A DNA stretch of 40,880 bases from Flavobacteriales bacterium (GTDB lineage: Bacteria; Bacteroidota; Bacteroidia; Flavobacteriales; UBA7430), in the NCBI GenBank assembly GCA_029247585.1, contig JAQWKY010000018.1, positions 1 to 40,880 of the forward strand, read 5' to 3'. The stretch's first letter is position 1; each line of letters opens with the position of its first letter. The translations under genes and the position numbers were made by a program. The notes under the pieces were generated by a model. The model was not told the origin of the DNA and made no database searches. It was given only the letters and a program-made list of their open reading frames with translations. Shown here piece after piece: positions 16,342-24,058 of this stretch.

Positions 16342-18501
16342 TTATTTTTTGTTAAGTTTTTGTACGGGAATAATAAGCCTAACCGTAGTTCCCTTATCAG
16401 CTTTTGAATCCATTTCAACATGTCCATTGTGCGCAATTAATGTTGATTTGACAATTGTCAAACTTACTCCTGTCTTTTTTGCGCCTTTTGTTGTGAAATA
16501 CATATCAAAGGCATTTTCTTGAATCTCTTTTTTCATCCCTGTTCCATTATCCTCAAATGAGATGACAATGCGTGCTGCTATTAATCCTGTTCTTATGGTA
16601 ATCAAACCTTCATTGTCAGGGCTATTTTTTTCTTTGATTGACTCAATGGAGTTTTGTAAGACACTTTTGAAGCAATCATTTATCTTTTGGGCGTTACAAT
16701 CTAACCGAGGGAGATTTTCATTGAGTTCCAGGTTTAATTTAATCGCTCCAAGATTTGATTTCCATAAGTCGGTCAAATTGATCAAGTCTTCATTTACATT
16801 TGTGCTTACCCACCCCTCGTTATCAATCTTTGAAAAATCTTTCAGTTTTTTGGTGTTTACTGCTATTTTTTCCAAACCACTATTTGCTTTTTCTAGAGCA
16901 TCTTTTATGTCTCCCTCAATCGATTTGAAATCGATTTCTTTTTTGTAAGTTTCTAAGTCGTTTAATTCGGTTTCAATATTTTTCGCCGTAGGTAAAATTT
17001 CGTGTAATTTTTCAACATAATTCAATTGTAATCCTGTATTGAGTTCAAGTATGTCAACCGCTAATTGAATGTTCGTATTCGCATTGTTAAATTCATGTGA
17101 TGTTCCTGCAGCCATGAGTCCTAACGCGGATATTTTTTCTCTTTGTATTAGCTCCAGCTCGGCGGCTTCTAGGCGAAGATAAGCGGCTTCTAATTTGTCC
17201 GTTTTGTTTTGCAAAGCAGAAGTTGCCCGTTTAACTTTATGTTTTAAGGTATCTGCTTGTTTTAGTAAGATTTGTTGCTTTTCTCGGCGTTGTTTTAACT
17301 CCTCGGCTTGAGCAATTTCTTTTTCTTCTTTGAGAATATTAATGCGATCAGCAAGAGCGAAAGAAAGAAGAACAACTTCTATTGCAGAGCCAGCCGGTAA
17401 GGTGTAGTTGGTGAAATTGTTATAGGGTAAAACTCCGTAATCTTTCAAGACAAAGATAAATGCACCAATCCATAGTATTGTCCATGCCAAAAGGAAGAAT
17501 TTCGCAGGACGATAACCTAACTTCATTATTTTGTATCCAATATAAAGGGCATATATTGAAAGCAGCATAGTGTTTGTTTGCATTATTTTGAAGCTTTTGA
17601 TTGGATAGTCAAACAACAATAAGCCAATTGAAAGCAAAAAGACAAATTCAAGTACAGTTCCTACTTTATTTAAAACAGGGACTTTATCTTTTGTTCGTAA
17701 GAAGTTTTTAATGAATTCTATCGCAGCGATCCCAGCGATTGAAGGGAAAAGAGTTACGCTTTTATTTGCCCATACGGGAAAATCAGGCATCAAATATTTA
17801 AAATGATATCCTTTTAGAGCGATTTGAGTTAGTAGTATAAAGAGGATGTAGAATACATAATATAGGTAACTATTATCCCTCACGGTAAAATAAATGAAAA
17901 TGTTATAGAGTAACATAACAAGTATAATACCTGCATAAAAGCTAAATAGGGTGTCTTGTTTTGAAATATATGTTATTGTTGTTTTGATAGAGCTGATAAA
18001 AAGCGGCAAAAAAAGTGGTTCATTAGCTTTAACTTTTAGAAAAAAGATTCTCGATTCATTTTTTGGAATGTTTACATCAAAAATATAGTTGGGATGATGA
18101 TAATTTTTATGGTGAAAAGCTTCGTGTTCACCTTTTCGCACTTTTTGATGTTTTTCTGTTGATGAGATTTTATACAGTTCTACTAAATCTATATTAGGCT
18201 GTTCTAAGATTAGATTTAGATTAGAATTAGTTGTGTTGTTTAGTATTTCGAATTTCAACCAAAAGGCAGATTTGGAAATCCCCAGATTAGGGATTTCTTG
18301 TGACGTTAGTTTAAATTCTTGGGAACTTATTACTTGGTCGATAGTCAAAGAATTATTTGGGTCTTCCAGTACCTTTATCGGGGAAATGTTTTTGTGTTGG
18401 TTGTTGTCTGAGTATACAACAACTTTTCCTTGTGCTAAAACGATAATATTGAACAATAAAATTAATGGCAGTAGTAATGATATTTCTTTAATTCCTTTCA
18501 T
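16342..18501 (-). CDS. 7TMR-DISM sensor histidine kinase
   Basis: 719 residues. A signal peptide (1-24) is followed by an extracytoplasmic 7TMR-DISMED2-like beta domain (about 30-165, with the typical FWLKFEILNNT and VELYKI). A seven-helix 7TMR-DISM region (about 185-390) leads to a coiled coil (390-458), a DHp helix with His469 in TSHEFNN, and an ATPase domain (QNSIESI, DNGTGM). The last box reads TGVSLTIVKS instead of GLGLxIV, a deviation that could lower ATP binding. DISMED2 domains are thought to bind small carbohydrates or other ligands. It starts inside the stop of the flavoprotein gene (TGATG), which ties kinase and oxidase production together. Confidence 0.87.
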   Translation of the reverse strand: MKGIKEISLLLPLILLFNIIVLAQGKVVVYSDNNQHKNISPIKVLEDPNNSLTIDQVISSQEFKLTSQEIPNLGISKSAFWLKFEILNNTTNSNLNLILEQPNIDLVELYKISSTEKHQKVRKGEHEAFHHKNYHHPNYIFDVNIPKNESRIFFLKVKANEPLFLPLFISSIKTTITYISKQDTLFSFYAGIILVMLLYNIFIYFTVRDNSYLYYVFYILFILLTQIALKGYHFKYLMPDFPVWANKSVTLFPSIAGIAAIEFIKNFLRTKDKVPVLNKVGTVLEFVFLLSIGLLLFDYPIKSFKIMQTNTMLLSIYALYIGYKIMKLGYRPAKFFLLAWTILWIGAFIFVLKDYGVLPYNNFTNYTLPAGSAIEVVLLSFALADRINILKEEKEIAQAEELKQRREKQQILLKQADTLKHKVKRATSALQNKTDKLEAAYLRLEAAELELIQREKISALGLMAAGTSHEFNNANTNIQLAVDILELNTGLQLNYVEKLHEILPTAKNIETELNDLETYKKEIDFKSIEGDIKDALEKANSGLEKIAVNTKKLKDFSKIDNEGWVSTNVNEDLINLTDLWKSNLGAIKLNLELNENLPRLDCNAQKINDCFKSVLQNSIESIKEKNSPDNEGLITIRTGLIAARIVISFEDNGTGMKKEIQENAFDMYFTTKGAKKTGVSLTIVKSTLIAHNGHVEMDSKADKGTTVRLIIPVQKLNKK

Positions 18502-20003
18502 CAGATATTATATTTTTTAGGAGCTATAATGTCATTTGGGTCAATGGTTTGTTTTATTTTTCTCAATAAATTACTGTAGCTATATTCAACTCCAGTTATT
18601 GATTCATACATATTTGATCCACTCCGATAGGGATAAAATCCCGTTTTCATTAATTCTTTCACACAGTGTTTGTAAAACTCATTTGCCTGCTTTATTGAAA
18701 TTTCATTTTTAGGATAATTGATGTTCGCAATGGCAATTAAATTTCGGCTATTAATAAGGGTAAACGTAATTCTAAACTCATAGTTGAATTGATTAAATAT
18801 GGCCGTAAGCGTTTTGATTAGTTTGGGGATACTTTTTTGATCTGCCCTGCATACAGCAGAAATCCATCTGAAATGTTCGGGGAAATCGTGAGGCTTTATG
18901 TCGGACAATTTTATTTCATCATTATTTACTAGAGTTTTTAGAGGTAAATTAGAGGGAATGCCTTTTTGCAAATCGACAAGACATTTCAGTGTTTCAATTG
19001 TTGACAGGGCCTTAACATACATATTGAAAATCTCCAACCACTTCATAATGAAATCTGTAATGAACCACAACTTGATTCCTTTTACCTCTTTTTTTAATTC
19101 TTTTCTTACAATATGTTTTTTTGCTTTTGTAATTGTTTTGTGACCCGAAACAGATGCACTAAACGACCAAGCACCTACGTTAGTGTTTTTTTGACTACCA
19201 ATTATTCTCGCTTTATTAAAAACATGAACCATACTATTAATAATGCCATTCAAACTTAATTTTCGTAATGCAATAATTAAGTTTACTAGAGCGTCCTCGT
19301 TTTTGACGGTTCCAATTACTGCACAAAATTTTTCTGGTTTAGGCATCAACTCAAGAGTCATTTCTACTACAATTCCCAAGTTGGATTGAACAAACAAGCC
19401 TTCAATACACGGCCCTATCCCATATCGGTAAGTGTTTTTGGCATTAGCATTTTCATATGCTTTGAAACCTGTATGTATTATTTCGCCATCAGGAAGCACG
19501 CTGGTTATGTTAATAATTCGTTCATATTTAAGACCATAATCGGTATGTCCAAATCCTTTTTCCAACACATTACCTACAATACTACTTTCTGTGCCTGCTC
19601 CCGTTACATCTAGTTGTAATTTGTTTTCAGGGAGTGCTTCTAAATATTCATATGCTTGTTGTTGACTAACTCCAGGTTGAAGAGTCATATAGCAAAGCTC
19701 TTGATCTACATTGAGAATTTTATTCATTTTGCTCAATTCAAGAATGAGTTGATTTTTTTGTGTTCCTTGAGCGCATCCATAACCCCAATTTTTACCTCTA
19801 GATATCGGAAATAGTTTTATGTTCTTTTGATTTGCCAATTTGACGATATCAACAATTTCGTCAATCGTTTTAGGGTATACGATTCCCATAGGTTCTATTT
19901 CTGAACCATTTACACTAGATGCATAACTTTCAAGAATATTTTTATCATCAGTATAATTATTAATACCCACGATCTCAATTAATTTATCTTTTTGATACCT
20001 CAC
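18501..20003 (-). CDS. FAD-linked oxidase of the VAO / p-cresol methylhydroxylase type
   Basis: 500-residue cytosolic flavoprotein. The FAD-binding PCMH-type domain covers about 35-235, with FPISRGKNWGYG (65-76) as the diphosphate-binding loop and IGPCIEGLFVQSNLGIVVEMTLELMP further on. The C-terminal cap ends DPNDIIAPKKY, as in 4-cresol dehydrogenase and vanillyl alcohol oxidase. Such enzymes oxidise para-alkyl phenols or similar alcohols. The start must be GTG, because no ATG lies between the preceding in-frame stop and the conserved fold. The gap to the GNAT gene is 9 bases. Substrate and mode of flavin attachment cannot be read from sequence; the setting among kinases suggests synthesis or modification of a signal rather than catabolism. 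Confidence 0.85.
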   Translation of the reverse strand: MRYQKDKLIEIVGINNYTDDKNILESYASSVNGSEIEPMGIVYPKTIDEIVDIVKLANQKNIKLFPISRGKNWGYGCAQGTQKNQLILELSKMNKILNVDQELCYMTLQPGVSQQQAYEYLEALPENKLQLDVTGAGTESSIVGNVLEKGFGHTDYGLKYERIINITSVLPDGEIIHTGFKAYENANAKNTYRYGIGPCIEGLFVQSNLGIVVEMTLELMPKPEKFCAVIGTVKNEDALVNLIIALRKLSLNGIINSMVHVFNKARIIGSQKNTNVGAWSFSASVSGHKTITKAKKHIVRKELKKEVKGIKLWFITDFIMKWLEIFNMYVKALSTIETLKCLVDLQKGIPSNLPLKTLVNNDEIKLSDIKPHDFPEHFRWISAVCRADQKSIPKLIKTLTAIFNQFNYEFRITFTLINSRNLIAIANINYPKNEISIKQANEFYKHCVKELMKTGFYPYRSGSNMYESITGVEYSYSNLLRKIKQTIDPNDIIAPKKYNI

Positions 20004-20012
20004 TGTTTTAAT

Positions 20013-20765
20013 TTAAGTAACTCTTTTGTTTAGAATAAGTTGATAGTTAATTTCTATTTCCGACATTTTGGTCTGTTCTATTTTTAGTTGACAGGGGTTT
20101 TCTCTTAACTCCAATATGATTTTTTTATCCAAAGCTGTGGCTGTTTCGAGTGTTTTTGAATTCATAACTCCCAATGTCCATGCAATCATATCCTTTTTAG
20201 GGTAAGGGAAGGTGCCTTTTTCACCCAAAGCTTTACTCTCAACAAACCCAATGTTCCGACAGCTTTGCAGCGTAGGTCGACCAACGATGGCCATTAAGGT
20301 GGTTAATTTTAGTTGATTAGCTACAGCTACAGCTGCTCTTGTTAATCGATGTCCTAAGCCAATCTTTTTATCATTAGAACTCATTTTATGGTGATGTAAA
20401 GAGCTCCACAATCCACACGTTTCCCCAATACCTCCGTATTGAGCATATTGTTTAATCAAAATGCTTATTCTTGAATCCATACAACCGACAGCATCTTCAA
20501 TAGGAAGTGGGAATTCGGGAGTTGCAATATGAATTCGTACCCCTCCAATCATTTCCCCAGTAGTAAGAGATTCTGCAACCAGAACATACACATTTGGATT
20601 GAGTGGCCAGTTGATGTTATTAGAGGTAACCATGTCTATGCCATAGTGCTTTAGTATTTCGTGATGTTTTTTCAGAAATAAAAGGCACACATGAGGCTCT
20701 TCAATAGCTCTTAATACCCGTATGCTAAATTGAGCAAGGTCTTTTTGACTACTCGATAACAGCAT
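20013..20765 (-). CDS. GNAT-fold acyltransferase-like protein
   Basis: 250 residues from the ATG at 20765; the ORF track starts one codon earlier at a GTG. The core shows GNAT features: VYVLVAESLTTGEMIGGVRIH (beta strands 3-4), GETCGLWSS (beta 5), then IGLGHRLTRAAVAVANQL and IGRPT-like LMAIVGRPTLQSCRNIGF, the acyl-CoA pyrophosphate loop, helix and following strand. The order of conserved blocks also recalls the GNAT-related autoinducer (LuxI-type) synthases, but the LuxI N-terminal Arg/Phe/Trp signature is missing, so that link is weak. It leads the four-gene cluster and diverges from the receiver gene. Donor and acceptor are unknown. Confidence 0.65.
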   Translation of the reverse strand: MLLSSSQKDLAQFSIRVLRAIEEPHVCLLFLKKHHEILKHYGIDMVTSNNINWPLNPNVYVLVAESLTTGEMIGGVRIHIATPEFPLPIEDAVGCMDSRISILIKQYAQYGGIGETCGLWSSLHHHKMSSNDKKIGLGHRLTRAAVAVANQLKLTTLMAIVGRPTLQSCRNIGFVESKALGEKGTFPYPKKDMIAWTLGVMNSKTLETATALDKKIILELRENPCQLKIEQTKMSEIEINYQLILNKRVT

Positions 20766-20872
20766 CACATTTGTTTGGATTAGTTTATTACATTTTTAAT
20801 TTACATGAACCACAGTATTCACTAGGAGAGTAAAATTTTTATAATATTTTAGGATAAATATATATAATTATT

Positions 20873-20880
20873 TACATTTA
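20873..20880 (+). promoter_or_regulatory. Possible -7 element for the response regulator
   Basis: TACATTTA matches seven of eight positions of TAnnTTTG, 22 bases before the ATG, in a very AT-rich divergent gap of about 135 bases. No exact element was found for the opposite, GNAT-led cluster. Confidence 0.3.
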
Positions 20881-20902
20881 CTAGAATGTTATTTGTGTTT
20901 AT

Positions 20903-21496
20903 ATGAAAAATGAAAATAAAAGAACAGAAGATGGTACTCCTCTTAAAACAGAATTGGATAAGATTAAAACTGAGTTTACCGATGAGGAAATTCGCAGTCA
21001 GATAAAATCCTACGGTCAGGATTTTACGACGCCTAGAGAAAAAATTAGAATACTCTATTTGGATGATGAGCGCGATGAATTGGAGAGTTTTCAGAGTTTG
21101 TTTCGCCGTATTTTTGAGGTTCATATAGCTTCTACGCCTGAGAAGGCCTATGAAATTTTGAAAACCAAAAATGTTCATATAGTGCTCACAGATCAGAGAA
21201 TGGATTTAATGACCGGTGTTGAGTTTTTAGAATCCATTGTTGAAGATTATCCAGACCCTGTTCGAATTCTTGTTACTGGGTATTCAGATATAACTGCGGT
21301 CATTAACTCAATAAATCAGGGACAGGTGTATAAATATATTTCAAAACCTTACCCAAGAGAGGCTATGCAGAAAAGTATTGAGAATGCTGCCGAAGTTTAC
21401 TTTTTGAGGAAAGATCGGCAAGAGTTGATCCAAAAATTAACAAGGGCTTGTTCACAGTTGGAATTTTTATTGCGCCAAGGTTCCCTTGACGTTTAA
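20903..21496 (+). CDS. Single-domain response regulator (receiver only)
   Basis: 197 residues. A charged N-terminal extension (1-46) precedes a complete receiver domain (about 47-155): acidic pair Asp54-Asp55, phospho-acceptor Asp97 in LTDQRMD, Thr125 and Lys148 in YISKPY. The DQRMP-like segment is typical of the RpfG/HD-GYP-linked receivers, yet no HD-GYP, DNA-binding or other output domain follows, only about 45 helical residues. It may act as a phosphate relay or by protein contact. Divergent from the GNAT-flavoprotein-kinase cluster, whose two kinases lack any other nearby receiver. Confidence 0.88.
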   Translation: MKNENKRTEDGTPLKTELDKIKTEFTDEEIRSQIKSYGQDFTTPREKIRILYLDDERDELESFQSLFRRIFEVHIASTPEKAYEILKTKNVHIVLTDQRMDLMTGVEFLESIVEDYPDPVRILVTGYSDITAVINSINQGQVYKYISKPYPREAMQKSIENAAEVYFLRKDRQELIQKLTRACSQLEFLLRQGSLDV

Positions 21497-21547
21497 AACA
21501 ATTCTTTTCCAGATTGGAACTACTTCTTTTCAAATTTTTGGTGCAAT

Positions 21548-22642
21548 TTATTGGCAATGGTATACTACAAATTTATCGTTTTGTGCAACGATTTTTACCT
21601 TGTGAAAGAGTTTGAAAAGATGTGTTTTTAAATTGAGATGATTGCTAGTCACCAACTGGAAAACGCCACCTTTTTTAAGGCATCTTTTTACGTCTTCAAA
21701 TAAACTCAAAGCAATTTCGATATTTGTTTCGAACCCAAAGTGAAAAGGGGGATTTGAGATGACCAAATCAAACGTGTTATTGTCAAAAGCACTTAGATTG
21801 TCGCTAAAGTGAAAGTGCGCATTTTTTGAATCGATGTTAATTTTAGAGGATTCTACAGCAAGCAAGGAGTCATCAACTAAGTGAATTTCAGCGTTTGGAT
21901 TTTGTGAAAGAGCTACGTGGGCCAAAACTCCATTTCCTGAGGCGAGGTCAAGGATTTTGTTGTCGGTTGCTTTGACCTCTAAATGCTCTGCAAAAAACTG
22001 TGTCGCATAGTCAATATTTTTCCCAGAAAAGACACCGTAATATTGTTTGAAGCTTTTCGTTTTGTCTAATGAGATTGTATTTAATTGTTGTTTTTTGGCG
22101 ACCTTTTTTTTCTTTTTTAGAATAAGTAATCTCGATTTTTTCCATGCCCTAGATTGTTCGCATTGCTCAAAATAATTTTCAGCTATATCTATGGTTTTTC
22201 GACTGAAGTACTTGGTCATAAATGAACAAATGACTGTTGCATCCTCATTCAATGCTTGATGAACTTGGTCGAGTTGAAGTCTAAAAAGATCTAAAGATTT
22301 TGGTATTTTGATGAGTGCTAAATCGAATGAAGCTGATAACTCATCTAATGGCTTGATTTTGGAAATTTGTTTTAGGTCAATACCATGTTTCGTTGCGTTG
22401 ATCTCAAGAGCCTTTTCTTGACTTTTAAAATTAATTACTGTGAAGGGTTGTAAATCGGATAGTACCGTACTCAAAAAGCCAAATCGGTCGTTGTAGAGTA
22501 TCGGTTGCTGGGAAAAAGCATTGTTTTCTGAAAGATGTTTTAATAGGTGTTCGTCTGCCGCACTCCATGCTTTTAACGATTTGTTATCAGATTTTGGATA
22601 GCGTACAATTGAATAATTTGTATCCTTGTGAGAGTAGTTCAT
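21548..22642 (-). CDS. RsmC/RlmG-type rRNA guanine-N2 methyltransferase
   Basis: 364-residue SAM-dependent methyltransferase with the double-domain build of RsmC and RlmG: a degenerate N-terminal half (1-185) and a catalytic C-terminal half with the SAM motif ILDLASGNGVLAH (about 232-244), acidic HLVDDS, and the target-base motif SNPPFHFG. These enzymes make m2G in 16S or 23S rRNA. The gene starts three bases after metK stops, so enzyme and methyl-donor synthesis share a transcript. Which rRNA residue is modified cannot be decided. Confidence 0.85.
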   Translation of the reverse strand: MNYSHKDTNYSIVRYPKSDNKSLKAWSAADEHLLKHLSENNAFSQQPILYNDRFGFLSTVLSDLQPFTVINFKSQEKALEINATKHGIDLKQISKIKPLDELSASFDLALIKIPKSLDLFRLQLDQVHQALNEDATVICSFMTKYFSRKTIDIAENYFEQCEQSRAWKKSRLLILKKKKKVAKKQQLNTISLDKTKSFKQYYGVFSGKNIDYATQFFAEHLEVKATDNKILDLASGNGVLAHVALSQNPNAEIHLVDDSLLAVESSKINIDSKNAHFHFSDNLSAFDNNTFDLVISNPPFHFGFETNIEIALSLFEDVKRCLKKGGVFQLVTSNHLNLKTHLFKLFHKVKIVAQNDKFVVYHCQ

Positions 22643-22645
22643 AGT

Positions 22646-23908
22646 TTAGAGACCGAAATTGAGTTTGATTTTCTCAACAAAATCAAGTTTTTCCCATGGA
22701 AAGGTCTCGATTTCTTTGTGTATTTTTTTACCCTCTTCCATTTCAAAGGAGATTGTTTTTTTCTCAGAGTTTCGTCCCATATGTCCGTATGCAGCCGTCT
22801 CGGAATAAATAGGGTCCTTAAGTTTGAATCGATTTACAATCGAAGCAGGTCTCAAATCAAAGAGTTCATTTACTTTTTTAGCAATTTCACTATCGCTGAG
22901 GTCTATTTTTGAAGATCCATAGGTGTCAACAAAAATACTCATGGGCTCTGCCACACCGATGGCGTAGGCTACTTGTACAAGGATTTGATCTGATACTCCT
23001 GCTGCCACTAAGTTTTTTGCGATGTGCCTTGTGGCATAGGCTGCTGATCGATCTACCTTTGAGGGGTCTTTTCCTGAAAAAGCTCCACCGCCATGAGCTC
23101 CTTTACCTCCATAAGTATCTACAATAATTTTTCTACCCGTGAGACCTGTGTCTCCATGAGGGCCCCCAATCACAAATTTTCCGGTCGGGTTTACGTGGTA
23201 GGTAATCGAATCATCGAACAGAGAAACAATTTGTTTCGGTAATTTTTTCTTAACTCGTTCAACAAGTATGTTGATGACATCACTTTTTATTTTAGCTAGC
23301 ATTTTTGATTCTTCATCAAAGTCATCATGCTGTGTTGAGATAACTATAGTGTCAATACGTTCAGGAGTATGCTGATCGGAATACTGAATGGTTACTTGTG
23401 ATTTTGCATCAGGACGGAGATAGTGCATTACTTCATGATTTTCACGCCTTATGGTTGCAAGTTCTTGAAGTAGTAAGTGAGAAAGACTTAAGGCCAAGGG
23501 CATATAGCTATCCGTCTCATTGGTTGCATAACCAAACATGATACCCTGATCTCCAGCTCCTTGTTCTGTGTGTAGTCCTTCTCCTTCTATAACTCCTTGC
23601 AGAATGTCAGGTGATTGTTCGTGTACTACAGACATGATTTTACAAGATTTTGCTTCAAACTTATACGCAGGGTCTGTATAGCCAATGTTCTTAATCACAT
23701 TTCGAGCTTCTTTTTCAATGTCTACTTTGGCTTTTGAGTTTATTTCACCGCTAAGAACTGCCAACCCTGTTGTTACAAGTGTTTCACAAGCAACTTTAGA
23801 CTCAGGGTCTTGAGCGAGAAATGCATCGAGTATAGCATCCGAAATCTGATCAGCAACCTTATCCGGGTGTCCTTCTGACACAGATTCAGATGTGAAAAAG
23901 TACGACAT
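22646..23908 (-). CDS. metK: S-adenosylmethionine synthetase
   Basis: Makes SAM from methionine and ATP. 420 residues. Conserved blocks are [18 protein letters not shown] at the start, [12 protein letters not shown] (about 117-128) for methionine/ATP binding, and the P-loop-like [19 protein letters not shown]. The reading frame is intact. A leader of roughly 110 bases, unusual for this genome's short leaders, precedes the ATG and folds as a SAM-II riboswitch, implying feedback by the product. Confidence 0.96.
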   Translation of the reverse strand: MSYFFTSESVSEGHPDKVADQISDAILDAFLAQDPESKVACETLVTTGLAVLSGEINSKAKVDIEKEARNVIKNIGYTDPAYKFEAKSCKIMSVVHEQSPDILQGVIEGEGLHTEQGAGDQGIMFGYATNETDSYMPLALSLSHLLLQELATIRRENHEVMHYLRPDAKSQVTIQYSDQHTPERIDTIVISTQHDDFDEESKMLAKIKSDVINILVERVKKKLPKQIVSLFDDSITYHVNPTGKFVIGGPHGDTGLTGRKIIVDTYGGKGAHGGGAFSGKDPSKVDRSAAYATRHIAKNLVAAGVSDQILVQVAYAIGVAEPMSIFVDTYGSSKIDLSDSEIAKKVNELFDLRPASIVNRFKLKDPIYSETAAYGHMGRNSEKKTISFEMEEGKKIHKEIETFPWEKLDFVEKIKLNFGL

Positions 23909-23967
23909 ATCGTAATCTTTAAATGATTTTTTAAAATTAAAGTCTGATCTGGGCTTTGCGGTAGAGA

Positions 23968-24022
23968 ATACTGCTTTAGCCTTTTTTATAGTGGTAGCAA
24001 TCAGTCAAATTCATCCACTGCT
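23968..24022 (-). promoter_or_regulatory. SAM-II (metA-type) riboswitch in the metK leader
   Basis: On the minus strand AGTGG (24019-24015) pairs with CCACT (23994-23990) as stem P1, enclosing a 20-base loop AUGAAUUUGACUGAUUGCUA that closely matches the SAM-II loop. Downstream, AAAAAAGGCUAAAGCAGU supplies the conserved GCUAAA element. Its CAGT (23973-23970) pairs with ACTG in the loop (24005-24002) to form the H-type pseudoknot. Position right after a -7 promoter element and ahead of metK fits. Recognised by eye from the known consensus; no covariance search was run. Confidence 0.8.
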
Positions 24023-24025
24023 TTG

Positions 24026-24033
24026 CAAAGATA
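24026..24033 (-). promoter_or_regulatory. -7 promoter element for metK-rsmC
   Basis: The minus strand reads TATCTTTG, an exact TAnnTTTG match, seven bases before stem P1 of the riboswitch and about 118 before the metK ATG. It lies just after the gldA stop. Confidence 0.6.
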
Positions 24034-24058
24034 AGAATAAGATTGATTTAATATTTTA

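Noticed and set aside
20849-21178. 109-residue minus-strand ORF opposite the receiver gene
   Set aside because: Reverse-frame shadow of the receiver; begins within its coding region and has no family features.
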